A stretch of DNA of 64,000 nucleotides from assembly GCA_934675735.1 (NCBI GenBank), contig CAKURR010000005.1, positions 1 through 64,000 on the forward strand. Reading direction: 5' to 3'. The notes under the pieces were generated by a model, which had not been told where the DNA came from, ran no database searches, and saw only the letters and a list, made by a program, of their open reading frames with translations. The DNA is from an uncultured Clostridia bacterium (GTDB lineage Bacteria; Bacillota; Clostridia; Christensenellales; Aristaeellaceae). Positions 33,833 through 41,666 of the stretch are shown one piece after another; within the stretch, counting starts at the first letter, position 1, and each line of letters starts with the position of its first letter. The translations under genes and the position numbers were made by a program.

Positions 33833-35197
33833 TTACGCCAAATCCTCTTTTGCTTTCAGCTGTTTCAAAATGCCGTTGACAATCGCGATGCACAGCACGA
33901 GTGTGCAGATATCGGCGATGGGCTGGGCAATCTGAATGCCGAACAGCCCCCAGACGTTGGGGAAAATCAGCAGCGCGGGAATCAGGAAAATGCCCTGACG
34001 CGCGGTGGAGATAATCGTGGAGCGCACGCCGTAGCCAATGGCCTGCGTGAACATGTTGCACATGGTGATGTAGCCCCAGAGCGGCAGGGTCAGCAGCTGG
34101 AGGCGGAGAGCAAGCGTGCCGATTTCGATGACCTGCGGGTCGTCACGGCGGAACACGGCGACAATCTGGCCCGAAAACAGCAGCGAAATCAGGCAGAGCA
34201 CCACCAGAATGACCGTCACGACCTTCACGCAGAACCAGAAGGCCTCGCGCACGCGCTTATACTTGCCCGCGCCGTAGGAGAAGCCGCAGACCGGCTGGAA
34301 GCCCTGGCCGAAGCCGATGACGGAAGAGTTGATGAACATCGTGTAGCGGCTGACGATGGACATCGCCGCAATCGCCGCGTCGCCGTACACGCCCGCCGCG
34401 TTGTTGAGCAGGATGGTGGAAATGCTCGCGATGCCCTGACGGCCGAGCGAGGGAATGCCGTTGTAGCAGATGCTGCCGTAAACCTGAAGGCTCGGCTTGA
34501 AGTTTGAGAGCTTGATGGAAAGCGCGTCCTCCTTCGTGTTGCACATTACCAGCAGGATGATGAAGCTGACCACCTGAGAGAGCGCCGTCGCCAGCGCCGC
34601 GCCCGCCGTGCCCATGTTCAGGGCGAAGATGAAAATCGGGTCGAGCGCCATGTTGAGAATGCCGCCGGTGGTGATGCCGACCATGCCGTACATCGTCAGG
34701 CCCTCAAACCGAAGCAGGTTGTTCATCACGAACGAGCACATCATAAACGGCATGGCGTAAAAGATGTAGGTTGCGTAATCCTTGGCGTAAGGGGCGATGG
34801 TTTCCGTCGAGCCGAGGAAGCGGACGATGAAGTCGATGTTCGTCAGGCTGAAAAACGCGAGGATGATGCCTGCGATGAACGCGGTGAAGAACGCCGTGGA
34901 GGCGTAGATATCGGCCTTCTTCTTGTTGCCCGCGCCGAGCGCCTGACTGACGTGCGTGCCCGAACCCATGCCGATCATGAAGGACACAGCCTGAATGATA
35001 GCCATGGCGGAGAAGATGACGCCCACCGCGCCGGAGGCGGAGGTGCCGATTTGGCTGACGAAGAACGTATCGGCCATGTTGTAAATGTTGGTGATGAGCA
35101 TGGAGATGATGGTCGGCACGGCCATCTTTGGGATAACGCTGCTCACGGGGTCGCAGAGAAGCATGTGGTTGCGCTGCTCGGCAGTCATGGATTTCAT
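33833..35197 (-). CDS. MATE-family efflux transporter
   Basis: A 454-aa protein with twelve membrane helices. MATE landmarks are AVPTIISMLITNIYNMADTF near the N-terminus, the pseudo-symmetric second half beginning GIPSLGRQGIASISTILLNN, and GFGQGFQPVCGFSYGAG. It probably couples Na+ or H+ entry to export of cationic drugs. AAGGAGAACAAGCTT precedes the ATG at 35197. The 240-nt gap to the upstream PAP2 gene is AT-rich and has CCCCTGC/GCAGGGG segments about 100 nt apart. Confidence 0.92.
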   Translation of the reverse strand: MKSMTAEQRNHMLLCDPVSSVIPKMAVPTIISMLITNIYNMADTFFVSQIGTSASGAVGVIFSAMAIIQAVSFMIGMGSGTHVSQALGAGNKKKADIYASTAFFTAFIAGIILAFFSLTNIDFIVRFLGSTETIAPYAKDYATYIFYAMPFMMCSFVMNNLLRFEGLTMYGMVGITTGGILNMALDPIFIFALNMGTAGAALATALSQVVSFIILLVMCNTKEDALSIKLSNFKPSLQVYGSICYNGIPSLGRQGIASISTILLNNAAGVYGDAAIAAMSIVSRYTMFINSSVIGFGQGFQPVCGFSYGAGKYKRVREAFWFCVKVVTVILVVLCLISLLFSGQIVAVFRRDDPQVIEIGTLALRLQLLTLPLWGYITMCNMFTQAIGYGVRSTIISTARQGIFLIPALLIFPNVWGLFGIQIAQPIADICTLVLCIAIVNGILKQLKAKEDLA

Positions 35198-35436
35198 AAG
35201 CTTGTTCTCCTTGTGTGAAATGAAGTTCAAGCAACTCAGAGCGTGAAAACTCCTGGTACGCTTTCAAAAATGAAGGGCTGAAAAGCCACATTCGACTGCA
35301 TTTCGACGCAAAGAAAAAATCCCCTGCCGACGGACGGAAGATTTCCGCTTTTTATAGCTTTTTCAAGGGAATGCAATGTGAAATTTGGGTAAATTTCGGG
35401 CTTCCTGATTTCCGCATGTTTTGCAGCAGGGGAAAA

Positions 35437-35937
35437 TCATAGGCAGTATCCGGCGAGGGAAAGAATGAGACTCAGCGCCAGCGCGGCCAAAACGTCGCTC
35501 ACGTCGTGCTGACCGGAGAGTACGCGCAGACTGCCGATGACCGCGCACAGCAGCGCCATGCACACGATGACCGCCGGATGCGGAAAGACGTAGGCAATCG
35601 CGCAGGCGATGGCGGCGGCGCTGGCCGTGTGGCGGCTGGGCATGCTCTTGCCCTTACCCGGCTTGTAAGCGCCGACGGGCGGCACGCCGTAACGGTCGTA
35701 GGGGCGCTGCTTGCCGATGAGCGGGCGGAGCACCGTCACCACCGCAAAACACACGGCGGGGACGATGACCGCGCGGATGATGCGCCTGTCGCCCGTAAAC
35801 ATCAGGCAGAGAAGCGACGCGCAGTAGATGGCCGCGCAGAGCAGCGTCGGCGCGCGGAGCGCTTTCGCCCTGCCGGGCAGACGGTCGGTCACGCGGCGTG
35901 TGGTTTCGGTCATGCGGATGTATTGCTCGCGGGTCAT
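35437..35937 (-). CDS. PAP2-family phosphatase
   Basis: A 166-aa membrane protein with the three PAP2/acid-phosphatase motifs in order: GKQRPYDRYG, SMPSRHTASA (PSGH-type with Arg) and LRVLSGQHDVSDV. It probably dephosphorylates a lipid phosphate such as undecaprenyl diphosphate or phosphatidate at the outer face. AAGGAGG precedes the ATG at 35937. Same strand as MATE but separated by 239 nt. Confidence 0.9.
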   Translation of the reverse strand: MTREQYIRMTETTRRVTDRLPGRAKALRAPTLLCAAIYCASLLCLMFTGDRRIIRAVIVPAVCFAVVTVLRPLIGKQRPYDRYGVPPVGAYKPGKGKSMPSRHTASAAAIACAIAYVFPHPAVIVCMALLCAVIGSLRVLSGQHDVSDVLAALALSLILSLAGYCL

Positions 35938-35949
35938 GTAAAGGCCTCC

Positions 35950-35978
35950 TTGACTGAATGAAGGAACATCGGTATAAT
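35950..35978 (+). promoter_or_regulatory. Promoter for the HAD hydrolase gene
   Basis: TTGACT (35950-35955), a 17-bp spacer and TATAAT (35973-35978). Its transcript would have a leader of about 210 nt that contains the hairpins and dispersed repeats at 35999-36165. Confidence 0.65.
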
Positions 35979-35998
35979 GGAAAAGTATTTTTGCCGTC

Positions 35999-36165
35999 CG
36001 TCCGAAAATCTGCGGAGATTCTCGGACGCGCAATGCGCGCCCCTACAGAGGATTGCGTTTATTGCGTAGATTTTATAAATCATCCCATTTATCGCGTCAG
36101 CGATAAATGAAAGCGGGAAATCCAGAAACCTCAGGTTTCTGGTGGGGTTTGGGGCGAAGCCCCAA
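35999..36165. repeat. Hairpin plus two dispersed repeats in the HAD gene leader
   Basis: A 13-bp hairpin with one mismatch (CGTCCGAAAATCT/AGATTCTCGGACG, 35999-36028) abuts a GGACGCGCAATGCGCGCCCC copy (36024-36043). Then comes an inverted three-hairpin module: stem C CATTTATCGC/GCGATAAATG (36086-36109), stem B CCAGAAACC/GGTTTCTGG (36122-36142), stem A TTGGGGC/GCCCCAA (36149-36165). Confidence 0.82.
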
Positions 36166-36196
36166 AATCCCCCGTTTCCCTCAAGAAAGGATATGT

Positions 36197-36841
36197 ATGC
36201 TTGAAACGATGAAGGCCGCTATTTTCGATATGGACGGCACGCTGCTCGATTCCATGACCAAGTGGCGCGAGCTGAACGGCGCGTTCGTGCGCCAAATGGG
36301 CATCACCCCGACGGCCAAACAGGAAGCGGATATGATGTCCATGTCCGGCACGATGGTCGTTGATTATTTCAGAAACGAGTTCGGCATCGAGACGAACTTC
36401 GACGCGCTCTGCGTCAAGGCCTGTGAGGCGATGGAGCCTGTCTATGCCTCGGGCGTGCCGCATAAGCCCGGCGCGGCGGCCTATCTCAAGCGCCTTCGCG
36501 CGCGCGGCGTGAAATGCGTCATCGCGACGGCAACGCCTGCCCGACTTGCCATGATTGGGCTGAACTGCGCAAATCTGGTCGGCGATTTGGATTTTATTTT
36601 CAGCACCGACATGCTGGGACTGAACAAGAGCCAGAACGCGTTTTTCGAGCGCGTTTCCCAAATCATCGGCGTGCCGAAGGAAAACTGTATCATGTTTGAG
36701 GATTCGCTCTACGCCATGCAGGGCGCGCGCAGCGCGGGTTTGGGCGTTATCGGCATCACGGATGCGACGAACATCACCGACCGCGCGGCCATCCGCGCCT
36801 GCTGCGACGCGGTGATTGATTCTTTCGATGAATTACCGTAA
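36197..36841 (+). CDS. HAD-superfamily hydrolase (subfamily IA)
   Basis: A 214-aa protein. Motif I is FDMDGTLLDSM with the nucleophilic Asp; a helical cap follows. Motif II is VIATATPA, the Lys region lies in GLNKSQNAFFERV, and motif III is CIMFEDSLYAMQGARSAG. It resembles beta-phosphoglucomutase or phosphoglycolate phosphatase-type enzymes; the substrate is not assignable. AAAGGA precedes the ATG at 36197. Confidence 0.88.
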   Translation: MLETMKAAIFDMDGTLLDSMTKWRELNGAFVRQMGITPTAKQEADMMSMSGTMVVDYFRNEFGIETNFDALCVKACEAMEPVYASGVPHKPGAAAYLKRLRARGVKCVIATATPARLAMIGLNCANLVGDLDFIFSTDMLGLNKSQNAFFERVSQIIGVPKENCIMFEDSLYAMQGARSAGLGVIGITDATNITDRAAIRACCDAVIDSFDELP

Positions 36842-36866
36842 GGTTGGTTCATAATGTAACATGTTT

Positions 36867-36892
36867 CGGGCTGTGCGTCAAGGCACAGCCCG
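36867..36892 (+). terminator. Hairpin after the HAD gene
   Basis: CGGGCTGTGC-GTCAAG-GCACAGCCCG, a perfect 10-bp stem, followed by only a weak T run (ATTAT). It could terminate or stabilise the transcript end. Confidence 0.6.
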
Positions 36893-37199
36893 ATTATGAG
36901 AAAAGAAACTTTTGTTCGTGAAACTGTTTCAAACGCGGGTAGGCCTTACTGCGGTTTGAAGCGGGTCATGCTCGATGATTTTTTACGAAGGGAAATCCAA
37001 GAACCTCAGGTTTCTGGCGGGGGATTGAAGCCACGCGCCCGCTGTACGGGAAAAAGCGTGGCGGAAATCGGAAATCGCAAGGAGCCGGAACGGCGTTCGT
37101 GAAACGGGCGCGTCTGCCGCAGGCAGAGGACAGCGCCCCTATGCGAGTTTCCCGGACTTGGGACAGCGTCCCAACGTTTCCCGAAAAGGAGTGTGCGCC
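36893..37199. repeat. Gene-free gap with decayed repeat copies
   Basis: No convincing gene. It contains an imperfect inverted repeat (TTTCAAAC near 36928 with GTTTGAA near 36954), a B-type stem CCAAGAACC/GGTTTCTGG near 36998-37018 with one mismatch, and an A-type stem TTGGGAC-AGC-GTCCCAA near 37158-37174. A short open frame here is made of this repeat DNA. Confidence 0.6.
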
Positions 37200-38204
37200 A
37201 TGCAGGAGGAGCGGAAGCGGGAGCTGGAAACCCGCCTGGCCGATGTGCCGGAAGGCGAGCTGATGATCTGCGCCGAAATGGCCGCGCCTTGCTTTCCGCC
37301 GCCCGCCTGCGCGTGCATCGGCAGCGGGGAAAAGGGAAGGCTGGATATCTGGCCGCTGTATGACGGCGCGGAGCTGACGCTTCAGGCATACAGCGCGAAA
37401 TCCGTCGCGTTCAGCCATGCCGTGCCCGCCGCGCCGATGCTGGAAATCAACCATTGCTACGCGGGCCGCGTCGGCTACACCGGCGATACGGGCATGGCGC
37501 TGTATCTCGGCGAGGGGGATATCTCGCTGCACGGCCTGCATACCTGCATGGAAACGGTGATGCAGTTTCCGTTCGACGGCTATCTGGGGTTCAGCTTCCG
37601 CGTCGATGTCGCGCGGCTGGATGCGAATCCGCCGGATTTCATGCGCGAAGCGGGCGTTTGTGCGGCGGGGATTCTGACGAAATTCTGCGGGGAAAACGGC
37701 TTTTCCGTGCTTTCCTCGGCGGAACAGGTCGGCGCGCTGCTCGACCCGCTGTATACCCTGCCGGAGAAGCTGCTCGTGCCTTACGCCAAGCTGAAATTTC
37801 AGGAGCTGATGCTGCTGCTGAGCGTCACGGACGCGCTGCCCGTCACCCAGAGCGCTTATCGGGCGGAACAGATTGCGCTGATTCGGCAGATTCACGACCA
37901 GATGATGTCGGATATGAGTCGGCGCTGCACGATTGAGATGCTCTCTCAGCAGTACCACATCAATACGTCGACGCTCAAAAGCCTGTTTAAGACCGTCTAC
38001 GGCCAGCCGCTTGCCGCGCATATGAAGGAGCACCGCATGGAATACGCCGCGCGGCTGCTGCGCACGACGACCGATTCCCTCGCCGAAATTGCCGAAAAGG
38101 TCGGCTATGAGAGCCAGAGCAAGCTGACCGCGGCGTTTAAGAGCACTTACGGCGTGCTGCCCAGCGAGTATCGCAAAGAGAAAAAAGAAAACAGCCGCTC
38201 TTGA
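37200..38204 (+). CDS. AraC-family transcriptional regulator
   Basis: A 334-aa protein. The N-terminal ~220 residues form a sensor domain with several Cys (PPPACACIGSG). The C-terminal AraC double helix-turn-helix is CTIEMLSQQYHINTSTLKSL, then SLAEIAEKVGYESQSKLTAA and FKSTYGVLPSEYRK. It is related in architecture and in several segments to the AraC regulator at 45666. AAAGGAG precedes the ATG. Its target is unknown. Confidence 0.9.
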   Translation: MQEERKRELETRLADVPEGELMICAEMAAPCFPPPACACIGSGEKGRLDIWPLYDGAELTLQAYSAKSVAFSHAVPAAPMLEINHCYAGRVGYTGDTGMALYLGEGDISLHGLHTCMETVMQFPFDGYLGFSFRVDVARLDANPPDFMREAGVCAAGILTKFCGENGFSVLSSAEQVGALLDPLYTLPEKLLVPYAKLKFQELMLLLSVTDALPVTQSAYRAEQIALIRQIHDQMMSDMSRRCTIEMLSQQYHINTSTLKSLFKTVYGQPLAAHMKEHRMEYAARLLRTTTDSLAEIAEKVGYESQSKLTAAFKSTYGVLPSEYRKEKKENSRS

Positions 38205-38258
38205 CGAACGGCCGGAACGATGCTACAATATAGGCACGACGCGGGCTTTTAGGGGTTG

Positions 38259-38390
38259 TTAGCCCTGCGTGTCAGAGGAATCATGATTGCCGTCATGATC
38301 CTCTTTTTTCTTTTGCAGGTCTTCCAGCGTCTCACGAAGCACGAATGCGACGATGCAGGCGCCGGATATCACGAGCAGAAGGTTCGGCAT
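38259..38390 (-). CDS. 43-residue single-TM protein with acidic/His tail
   Basis: A short gene with one membrane helix (NLLLVISGACIVAFVL), a charged helix (LEDLQKKKED), and a polar HDGNHDSSD tail. GGGAGGTG sits 6 nt upstream of the ATG, and a strong promoter lies upstream at 38475-38503. Such clear expression signals make it a likely real small-protein gene. The tail could bind metal, and it lies next to the Zn/Cd efflux module, but no function is established. Confidence 0.72.
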   Translation of the reverse strand: MPNLLLVISGACIVAFVLRETLEDLQKKKEDHDGNHDSSDTQG

Positions 38391-38450
38391 GGCTTTCACC
38401 TCCCTTCGGTCAGACTTCCGAGGTGGAATGGTGTCAAGCCCGCGCCGTGC

Positions 38451-38503
38451 CTGTCGGATAAACCGACAGAGAACATTATAACACTGTATTTTGTTTTGAA
38501 CAA
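38451..38503 (-). promoter_or_regulatory. Promoter and inverted-repeat operator of the 43-aa gene
   Basis: On the minus strand: -35 TTGTTC (38498-38503), a 17-bp spacer and an extended -10 TGTTATAAT (core 38475-38480). CTGTCGG-ATAAA-CCGACAG (38451-38469) spans the expected transcription start, a plausible repressor site. Confidence 0.65.
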
Positions 38504-38521
38504 GTCGAATTTTGCTTCTTC

Positions 38522-38573
38522 ACCATTCAAAAAAACTTCCTCTGCATCGAGCAAAGGAAGTTTTTTGAATGGT
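38522..38573. terminator. Long palindromic, potentially bidirectional terminator
   Basis: ACCATTCAAAAAAACTTCCT pairs with AGGAAGTTTTTTGAATGGT across a 13-nt loop with one bulge. A and T tracts lie inside both arms. Confidence 0.75.
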
Positions 38574-38581
38574 GGGAAGTA

Positions 38582-38625
38582 CGGAAACCTCAGGTTTCCG
38601 GCAGAGGGGTGGGACAGCGTCCCAC
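38582..38625. repeat. Dispersed hairpin module (stems B and A)
   Basis: Stem B is CGGAAACCT/AGGTTTCCG around C (38582-38600). Stem A is GTGGGAC-AGC-GTCCCAC (38609-38625). It is immediately preceded by the long palindrome at 38522, which occupies the place of stem C. Confidence 0.82.
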
Positions 38626-38646
38626 ACGTTCCTTCAGTTCCTTCAT

Positions 38647-40530
38647 TTACAGGTTATGCACCCGCAGCGCGCGAATCGCGTTGAGCACGGCCAGAACCAT
38701 CACGCCGACGTCGGCGAAAATCGCGGCCCACATGTTCGCGATGCCCAGCGCGCCGAGCGCGAGACAGGCGAACTTGATGACCAGCGCGAACACGATGTTC
38801 TGATAAACGATGCCGATGCACTTGCGGGAGATGCGGATGGCCTTCGCAATCTTCATCGGGTCATCATCCATCAGCACGACGTCTGCCGCTTCGATGGCCG
38901 CATCCGAGCCCATCGCGCCCATCGCAATGCCGATATCCGCGCGGCTGAGCACGGGCGCGTCGTTGATGCCGTCGCCGACGAACGCCAGCTTGTCTTTTTC
39001 GCCCTTCGCGGCGAGCAGCTTCTCGACCTGAGCCACCTTGTCGGCGGGCAGCAGATCGCTGTGCACCTCGTCCACGCCCAAATCCTTGGCAACCTGCTCG
39101 GCCACGCGCTTGGTGTCGCCGGTGAGCATGACGGTCTTTTCCACACCGGAATGCTTGAGGCGCTCGATGGCCTCCTCCGCGTGCGGCTTCACCACGTCGG
39201 AAATGACGATGTGGCCCGCATACTGCCCGTCGATGGCCATGTGGATGATGGTGCCGACGCTGTGGCAGTCGATATACGCGATGTGATTCAGCTCCATCAG
39301 CTTGCTGTTGCCCGCCAGCACGTCGTGGCCGTCCACCTTGGCCGCGATGCCCTTGCCGCTGATTTCCTGAATGTCGCTCACGCGGTCACGGTCGATTTCC
39401 TTGCCATAGGCGCGCTGCAGGCTCTTGCTGATGGGGTGGGAGGACGCGCACTCGGCCAGCGCCGCATATTCCAGCAGCTTTTCGTCCTCCATCTTGTTGT
39501 GGTGCACGCCGCTGACCTCGAAAACGCCCTGCGTCAGCGTGCCGGTCTTGTCAAAGACAACCGTCTTGACCCGGGACAGCGTTTCCAGATAGTTCGAGCC
39601 CTTGATGAGCACGCCTTCCTTGCTCGCGCCGCCGATGCCCGCGAAGAAGCTGAGCGGAATGCTGATGACCAGCGCGCAGGGGCAGGAGATGACCAGGAAC
39701 GTCAGCGCGCGGTAAATCCACTCGCCCCACTGGGCGGGATTGCCCGTCAGCAGCCGCACAACGGGGGGCAGAATTGCCAGCGCCAGCGCGCCGTAGCAGA
39801 CGGCAGGCGTGTAGACGCGGGCGAATTTGGAGATGAAATCTTCGGATTTCGACTTGTGGGAGCTGGAATCCTCGACCAGCTCGAGAATTTTGGAGACGGT
39901 GGATTCGCCGAACTCCTTCGTCGTTTGGATGCGCAGCACGCCGGTCATGTTGATGCAGCCGCTGATGACTTCGTCGCCTTCCTTGGCGTCGCGGGGCAGG
40001 CTCTCGCCCGTCAGCGCGCTGGTGTTCAGGCTGGAGGCGCCGGAGAGAATCACACCGTCCAGCGGCACTTTTTCGCCCGGCTGCACGACGATGACGCTGC
40101 CGATTTCCACCTCGTCCGGATCGACCTTTTCCAGCTTGCCGTCGCGCTCGATGTTCGCGTAATCCGGCCGGATATCCATCAGCGCGCTGATGTTGCGGCG
40201 GCTCTTGCCGACCGCGTAGCTCTGGAACAGTTCGCCGATTTGGTAAAACAGCATGACGGCGATGGCTTCCACATAGTCGCCGCTGCGTTCATAAATCGCC
40301 AGCGCAAACGCGCCGATGGTGGCGACCGCCATCAGGAAGTTCTCGTCGAACACCTGACGGTTGAGAATGCCCTTCCATGCCTTTTTCAAAATGTCATAGC
40401 CGATGACCAGATAGGCGACCAGATACAGCGCAAGCTGCAAAACGCCGGTCACCGGAATCAGCTTGAGCGCAATCAGCATCGCGGCGGCAATCAGAATGCG
40501 CGTGAGCATTTTTTTCTGCTTCTTGTTCAT
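38647..40530 (-). CDS. P1B-type Zn2+/Cd2+/Pb2+ efflux ATPase (ZntA/CadA-like, no fused HMA domain)
   Basis: A 627-aa protein with about eight membrane helices. Motifs in order are TGES (actuator), SCPCALVIS (CPC ion site), DKTGTLTQG (phosphorylation), SSHPISK (HP locus) and GDGINDAPVLS. The last helices carry a Lys in VIKFACLALG and an Asp in ADVGVMVLAVLNAIR, the pattern of zinc/cadmium/lead pumps (P1B-2). It lacks the N-terminal HMA domain, which is encoded separately 186 nt upstream. GAAGGAG precedes the ATG at 40530. A candidate operator lies at 40547. Confidence 0.94.
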   Translation of the reverse strand: MNKKQKKMLTRILIAAAMLIALKLIPVTGVLQLALYLVAYLVIGYDILKKAWKGILNRQVFDENFLMAVATIGAFALAIYERSGDYVEAIAVMLFYQIGELFQSYAVGKSRRNISALMDIRPDYANIERDGKLEKVDPDEVEIGSVIVVQPGEKVPLDGVILSGASSLNTSALTGESLPRDAKEGDEVISGCINMTGVLRIQTTKEFGESTVSKILELVEDSSSHKSKSEDFISKFARVYTPAVCYGALALAILPPVVRLLTGNPAQWGEWIYRALTFLVISCPCALVISIPLSFFAGIGGASKEGVLIKGSNYLETLSRVKTVVFDKTGTLTQGVFEVSGVHHNKMEDEKLLEYAALAECASSHPISKSLQRAYGKEIDRDRVSDIQEISGKGIAAKVDGHDVLAGNSKLMELNHIAYIDCHSVGTIIHMAIDGQYAGHIVISDVVKPHAEEAIERLKHSGVEKTVMLTGDTKRVAEQVAKDLGVDEVHSDLLPADKVAQVEKLLAAKGEKDKLAFVGDGINDAPVLSRADIGIAMGAMGSDAAIEAADVVLMDDDPMKIAKAIRISRKCIGIVYQNIVFALVIKFACLALGALGIANMWAAIFADVGVMVLAVLNAIRALRVHNL

Positions 40531-40546
40531 GACCCAATCTCCTTCG

Positions 40547-40564
40547 ATTAAGCAATCGTTTAAT
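40547..40564. promoter_or_regulatory. Candidate ArsR-type operator upstream of the metal ATPase
   Basis: ATTAAGCAATCGTTTAAT is a near-palindrome with only A/G-C/T imperfections. It shares CGATTAAGCA and GTTTA with the site at 40979 in the divergent promoter region. Confidence 0.6.
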
Positions 40565-40716
40565 GATTTTCGGAAAAACTGCGCCTCATTCCGCTTGAAA
40601 CGAGGCGCTGAAAAACGTTTTCTTTCCGCTTGGCGGAGCTTCATTGACGGTAGGATGGGGCCGCGTGCGCAAAACCTTCGGTTTTGAATGAAGCTGCGGC
40701 GGAAATAAGTCTGGGC

Positions 40717-40938
40717 TTAGCCCAGTTCGATTTCGCAGTCCGGCTCAACCTTCTTGCAGGCCTTGAACACATCCTGCATGACAGCCTTCGCGTCCGCGCC
40801 CTCGGCGAACTCGACGATCATCTTCTGGGTCATGAAATTGACGGTCGCATTTGCCACGCCGGCGGTCTTACGGGTGGCTTCTTCCATCAGGTTGGCGCAG
40901 TTGGCGCAGTCCACTTCGATTTTATAGCTCTTTTTCAT
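40717..40938 (-). CDS. Stand-alone HMA metal-binding protein
   Basis: A 73-aa heavy-metal-associated domain with the metal loop VDCANCANLM (CxxC) near residues 10-14 and a ferredoxin-like beta-alpha-beta-beta-alpha-beta pattern (VNFMTQKMIVEFAEG). It likely passes metal to the adjacent ATPase or buffers it; it looks like the missing N-terminal domain of the pump encoded as a separate gene. AAGGAAG precedes the ATG at 40938. Confidence 0.9.
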   Translation of the reverse strand: MKKSYKIEVDCANCANLMEEATRKTAGVANATVNFMTQKMIVEFAEGADAKAVMQDVFKACKKVEPDCEIELG

Positions 40939-40978
40939 CTTCGTTGACTTCCTTTCTGTTCGGCCTAATGATTTATCG

Positions 40979-41037
40979 ATTAAGCACTTGTTTATTTGAT
41001 ATGGCCGTAGTATAATACGTTTAAGCCGCAAACGCAA
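40979..41037. promoter_or_regulatory. Overlapping divergent promoters with ArsR-type operator
   Basis: Plus strand (arsR): TTGTTT (40988-40993), 17 bp, TATAAT (41011-41016). Minus strand (HMA/ATPase): TTGCGT (41032-41037), 17 bp, TATACT (41009-41014). The two -10 boxes overlap. The operator-like ATTAAGCACTTGTTTATT (40979-40996) covers the arsR -35 and lies just after the minus-strand start, so one bound repressor could shut both directions. Confidence 0.72.
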
Positions 41038-41117
41038 GCCCTTTTCCGCAACATTTTCTTTTTGGGCGAAAGGTCCTTCCGTTTGGGCGAAAACGCAAGT
41101 CAGGGGAGAACGGTTTT

Positions 41118-41444
41118 ATGAGTGAGCATCATCTGCATCCCGCGCCGCAGGATACCGCGTCCTTTCAGGCGGCCGCGCAGCTTTTCAAGTATTTGAGCGA
41201 TCCGACGCGCGTGCGTCTGTTCTTTATTCTCTGCCACAGTGAGAAATGCGTTATTCAGCTTTCCGAGTGCATGGAGATGTCCTCGCCCGCGCTGTCGCAC
41301 CATCTGCGGCCTTTGCGCGCGGCGGGGCTGATTGTTTCCCGCCGAGAGGGCAAAGAGGTCTATTACCGCGCCGCCGACACGGTCGAGGCGCAGCTTTTTC
41401 ACAAGATGATTGAGCAGGTGCTCGAAATCGCGTGTCCGGGGTAA
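41118..41444 (+). CDS. ArsR/SmtB-family metal-sensing repressor
   Basis: A 108-aa winged-helix protein. The core is YLSDPTRVRLFFILCHSEKC, then recognition helix SSPALSHHLRPLRAAGLI and wing REGKEVYYRAAD. The His-rich N-terminus (EHHLHP), a Cys before the recognition helix (EKCVIQLSEC) and Asp/Glu/His residues in the last helix (DTVEAQLFHKM) are candidate metal ligands. Divergent from the HMA/ATPase genes, it probably represses them until Zn, Cd or Pb rises. Confidence 0.92.
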   Translation: MSEHHLHPAPQDTASFQAAAQLFKYLSDPTRVRLFFILCHSEKCVIQLSECMEMSSPALSHHLRPLRAAGLIVSRREGKEVYYRAADTVEAQLFHKMIEQVLEIACPG

Positions 41445-41471
41445 GCGCCCTTCCACCGCTCACGCGGTCCC

Positions 41472-41495
41472 CCTCCCCTTGAAAGGGGAGGTTTT
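41472..41495 (+). terminator. Terminator after arsR
   Basis: CCTCCCC-TTGAAA-GGGGAGG followed by TTTT, 28 nt past the stop. Confidence 0.75.
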
Positions 41496-41501
41496 AGGAC
41501 G

Positions 41502-41581
41502 TTGGGGCTTTGCCCCAAACCCCAGCAGGAACCTGAGGTTCCTGCACTTCCCATATGAATGGATTGCAAGGCAATCCATTC
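41502..41581. repeat. Complete three-hairpin dispersed module
   Basis: Stem A TTGGGGC-TTT-GCCCCAA (41502-41518), stem B GCAGGAACC-TGA-GGTTCCTGC (41525-41545), stem C GAATGGATTGC-AAG-GCAATCCATTC (41557-41581). Stems CTGAGGGAC/GTCCCTCAG and ATGGGGC/GCCCCAT follow to 41664. Together they fill most of the gap to the AlaX gene. Confidence 0.87.
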
Positions 41582-41666
41582 GGTCAAGTATCGGACTGTC
41601 TGCGCGAAGCGAAGAAGGGAGTCTGAGGGACTTGTCCCTCAGCGGGGTATGGGGCAGGCCCCATCG

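Noticed and set aside
33833..35197. MATE protein as the missing polysaccharide flippase.
   Set aside because: Its motifs match MATE efflux pumps rather than Wzx, and it lies over 25 kb away in a different transcription unit.
36896..37102. Short open frame between the HAD and AraC genes.
   Set aside because: Composed of repeat remnants, no ribosome site, no coding pattern.
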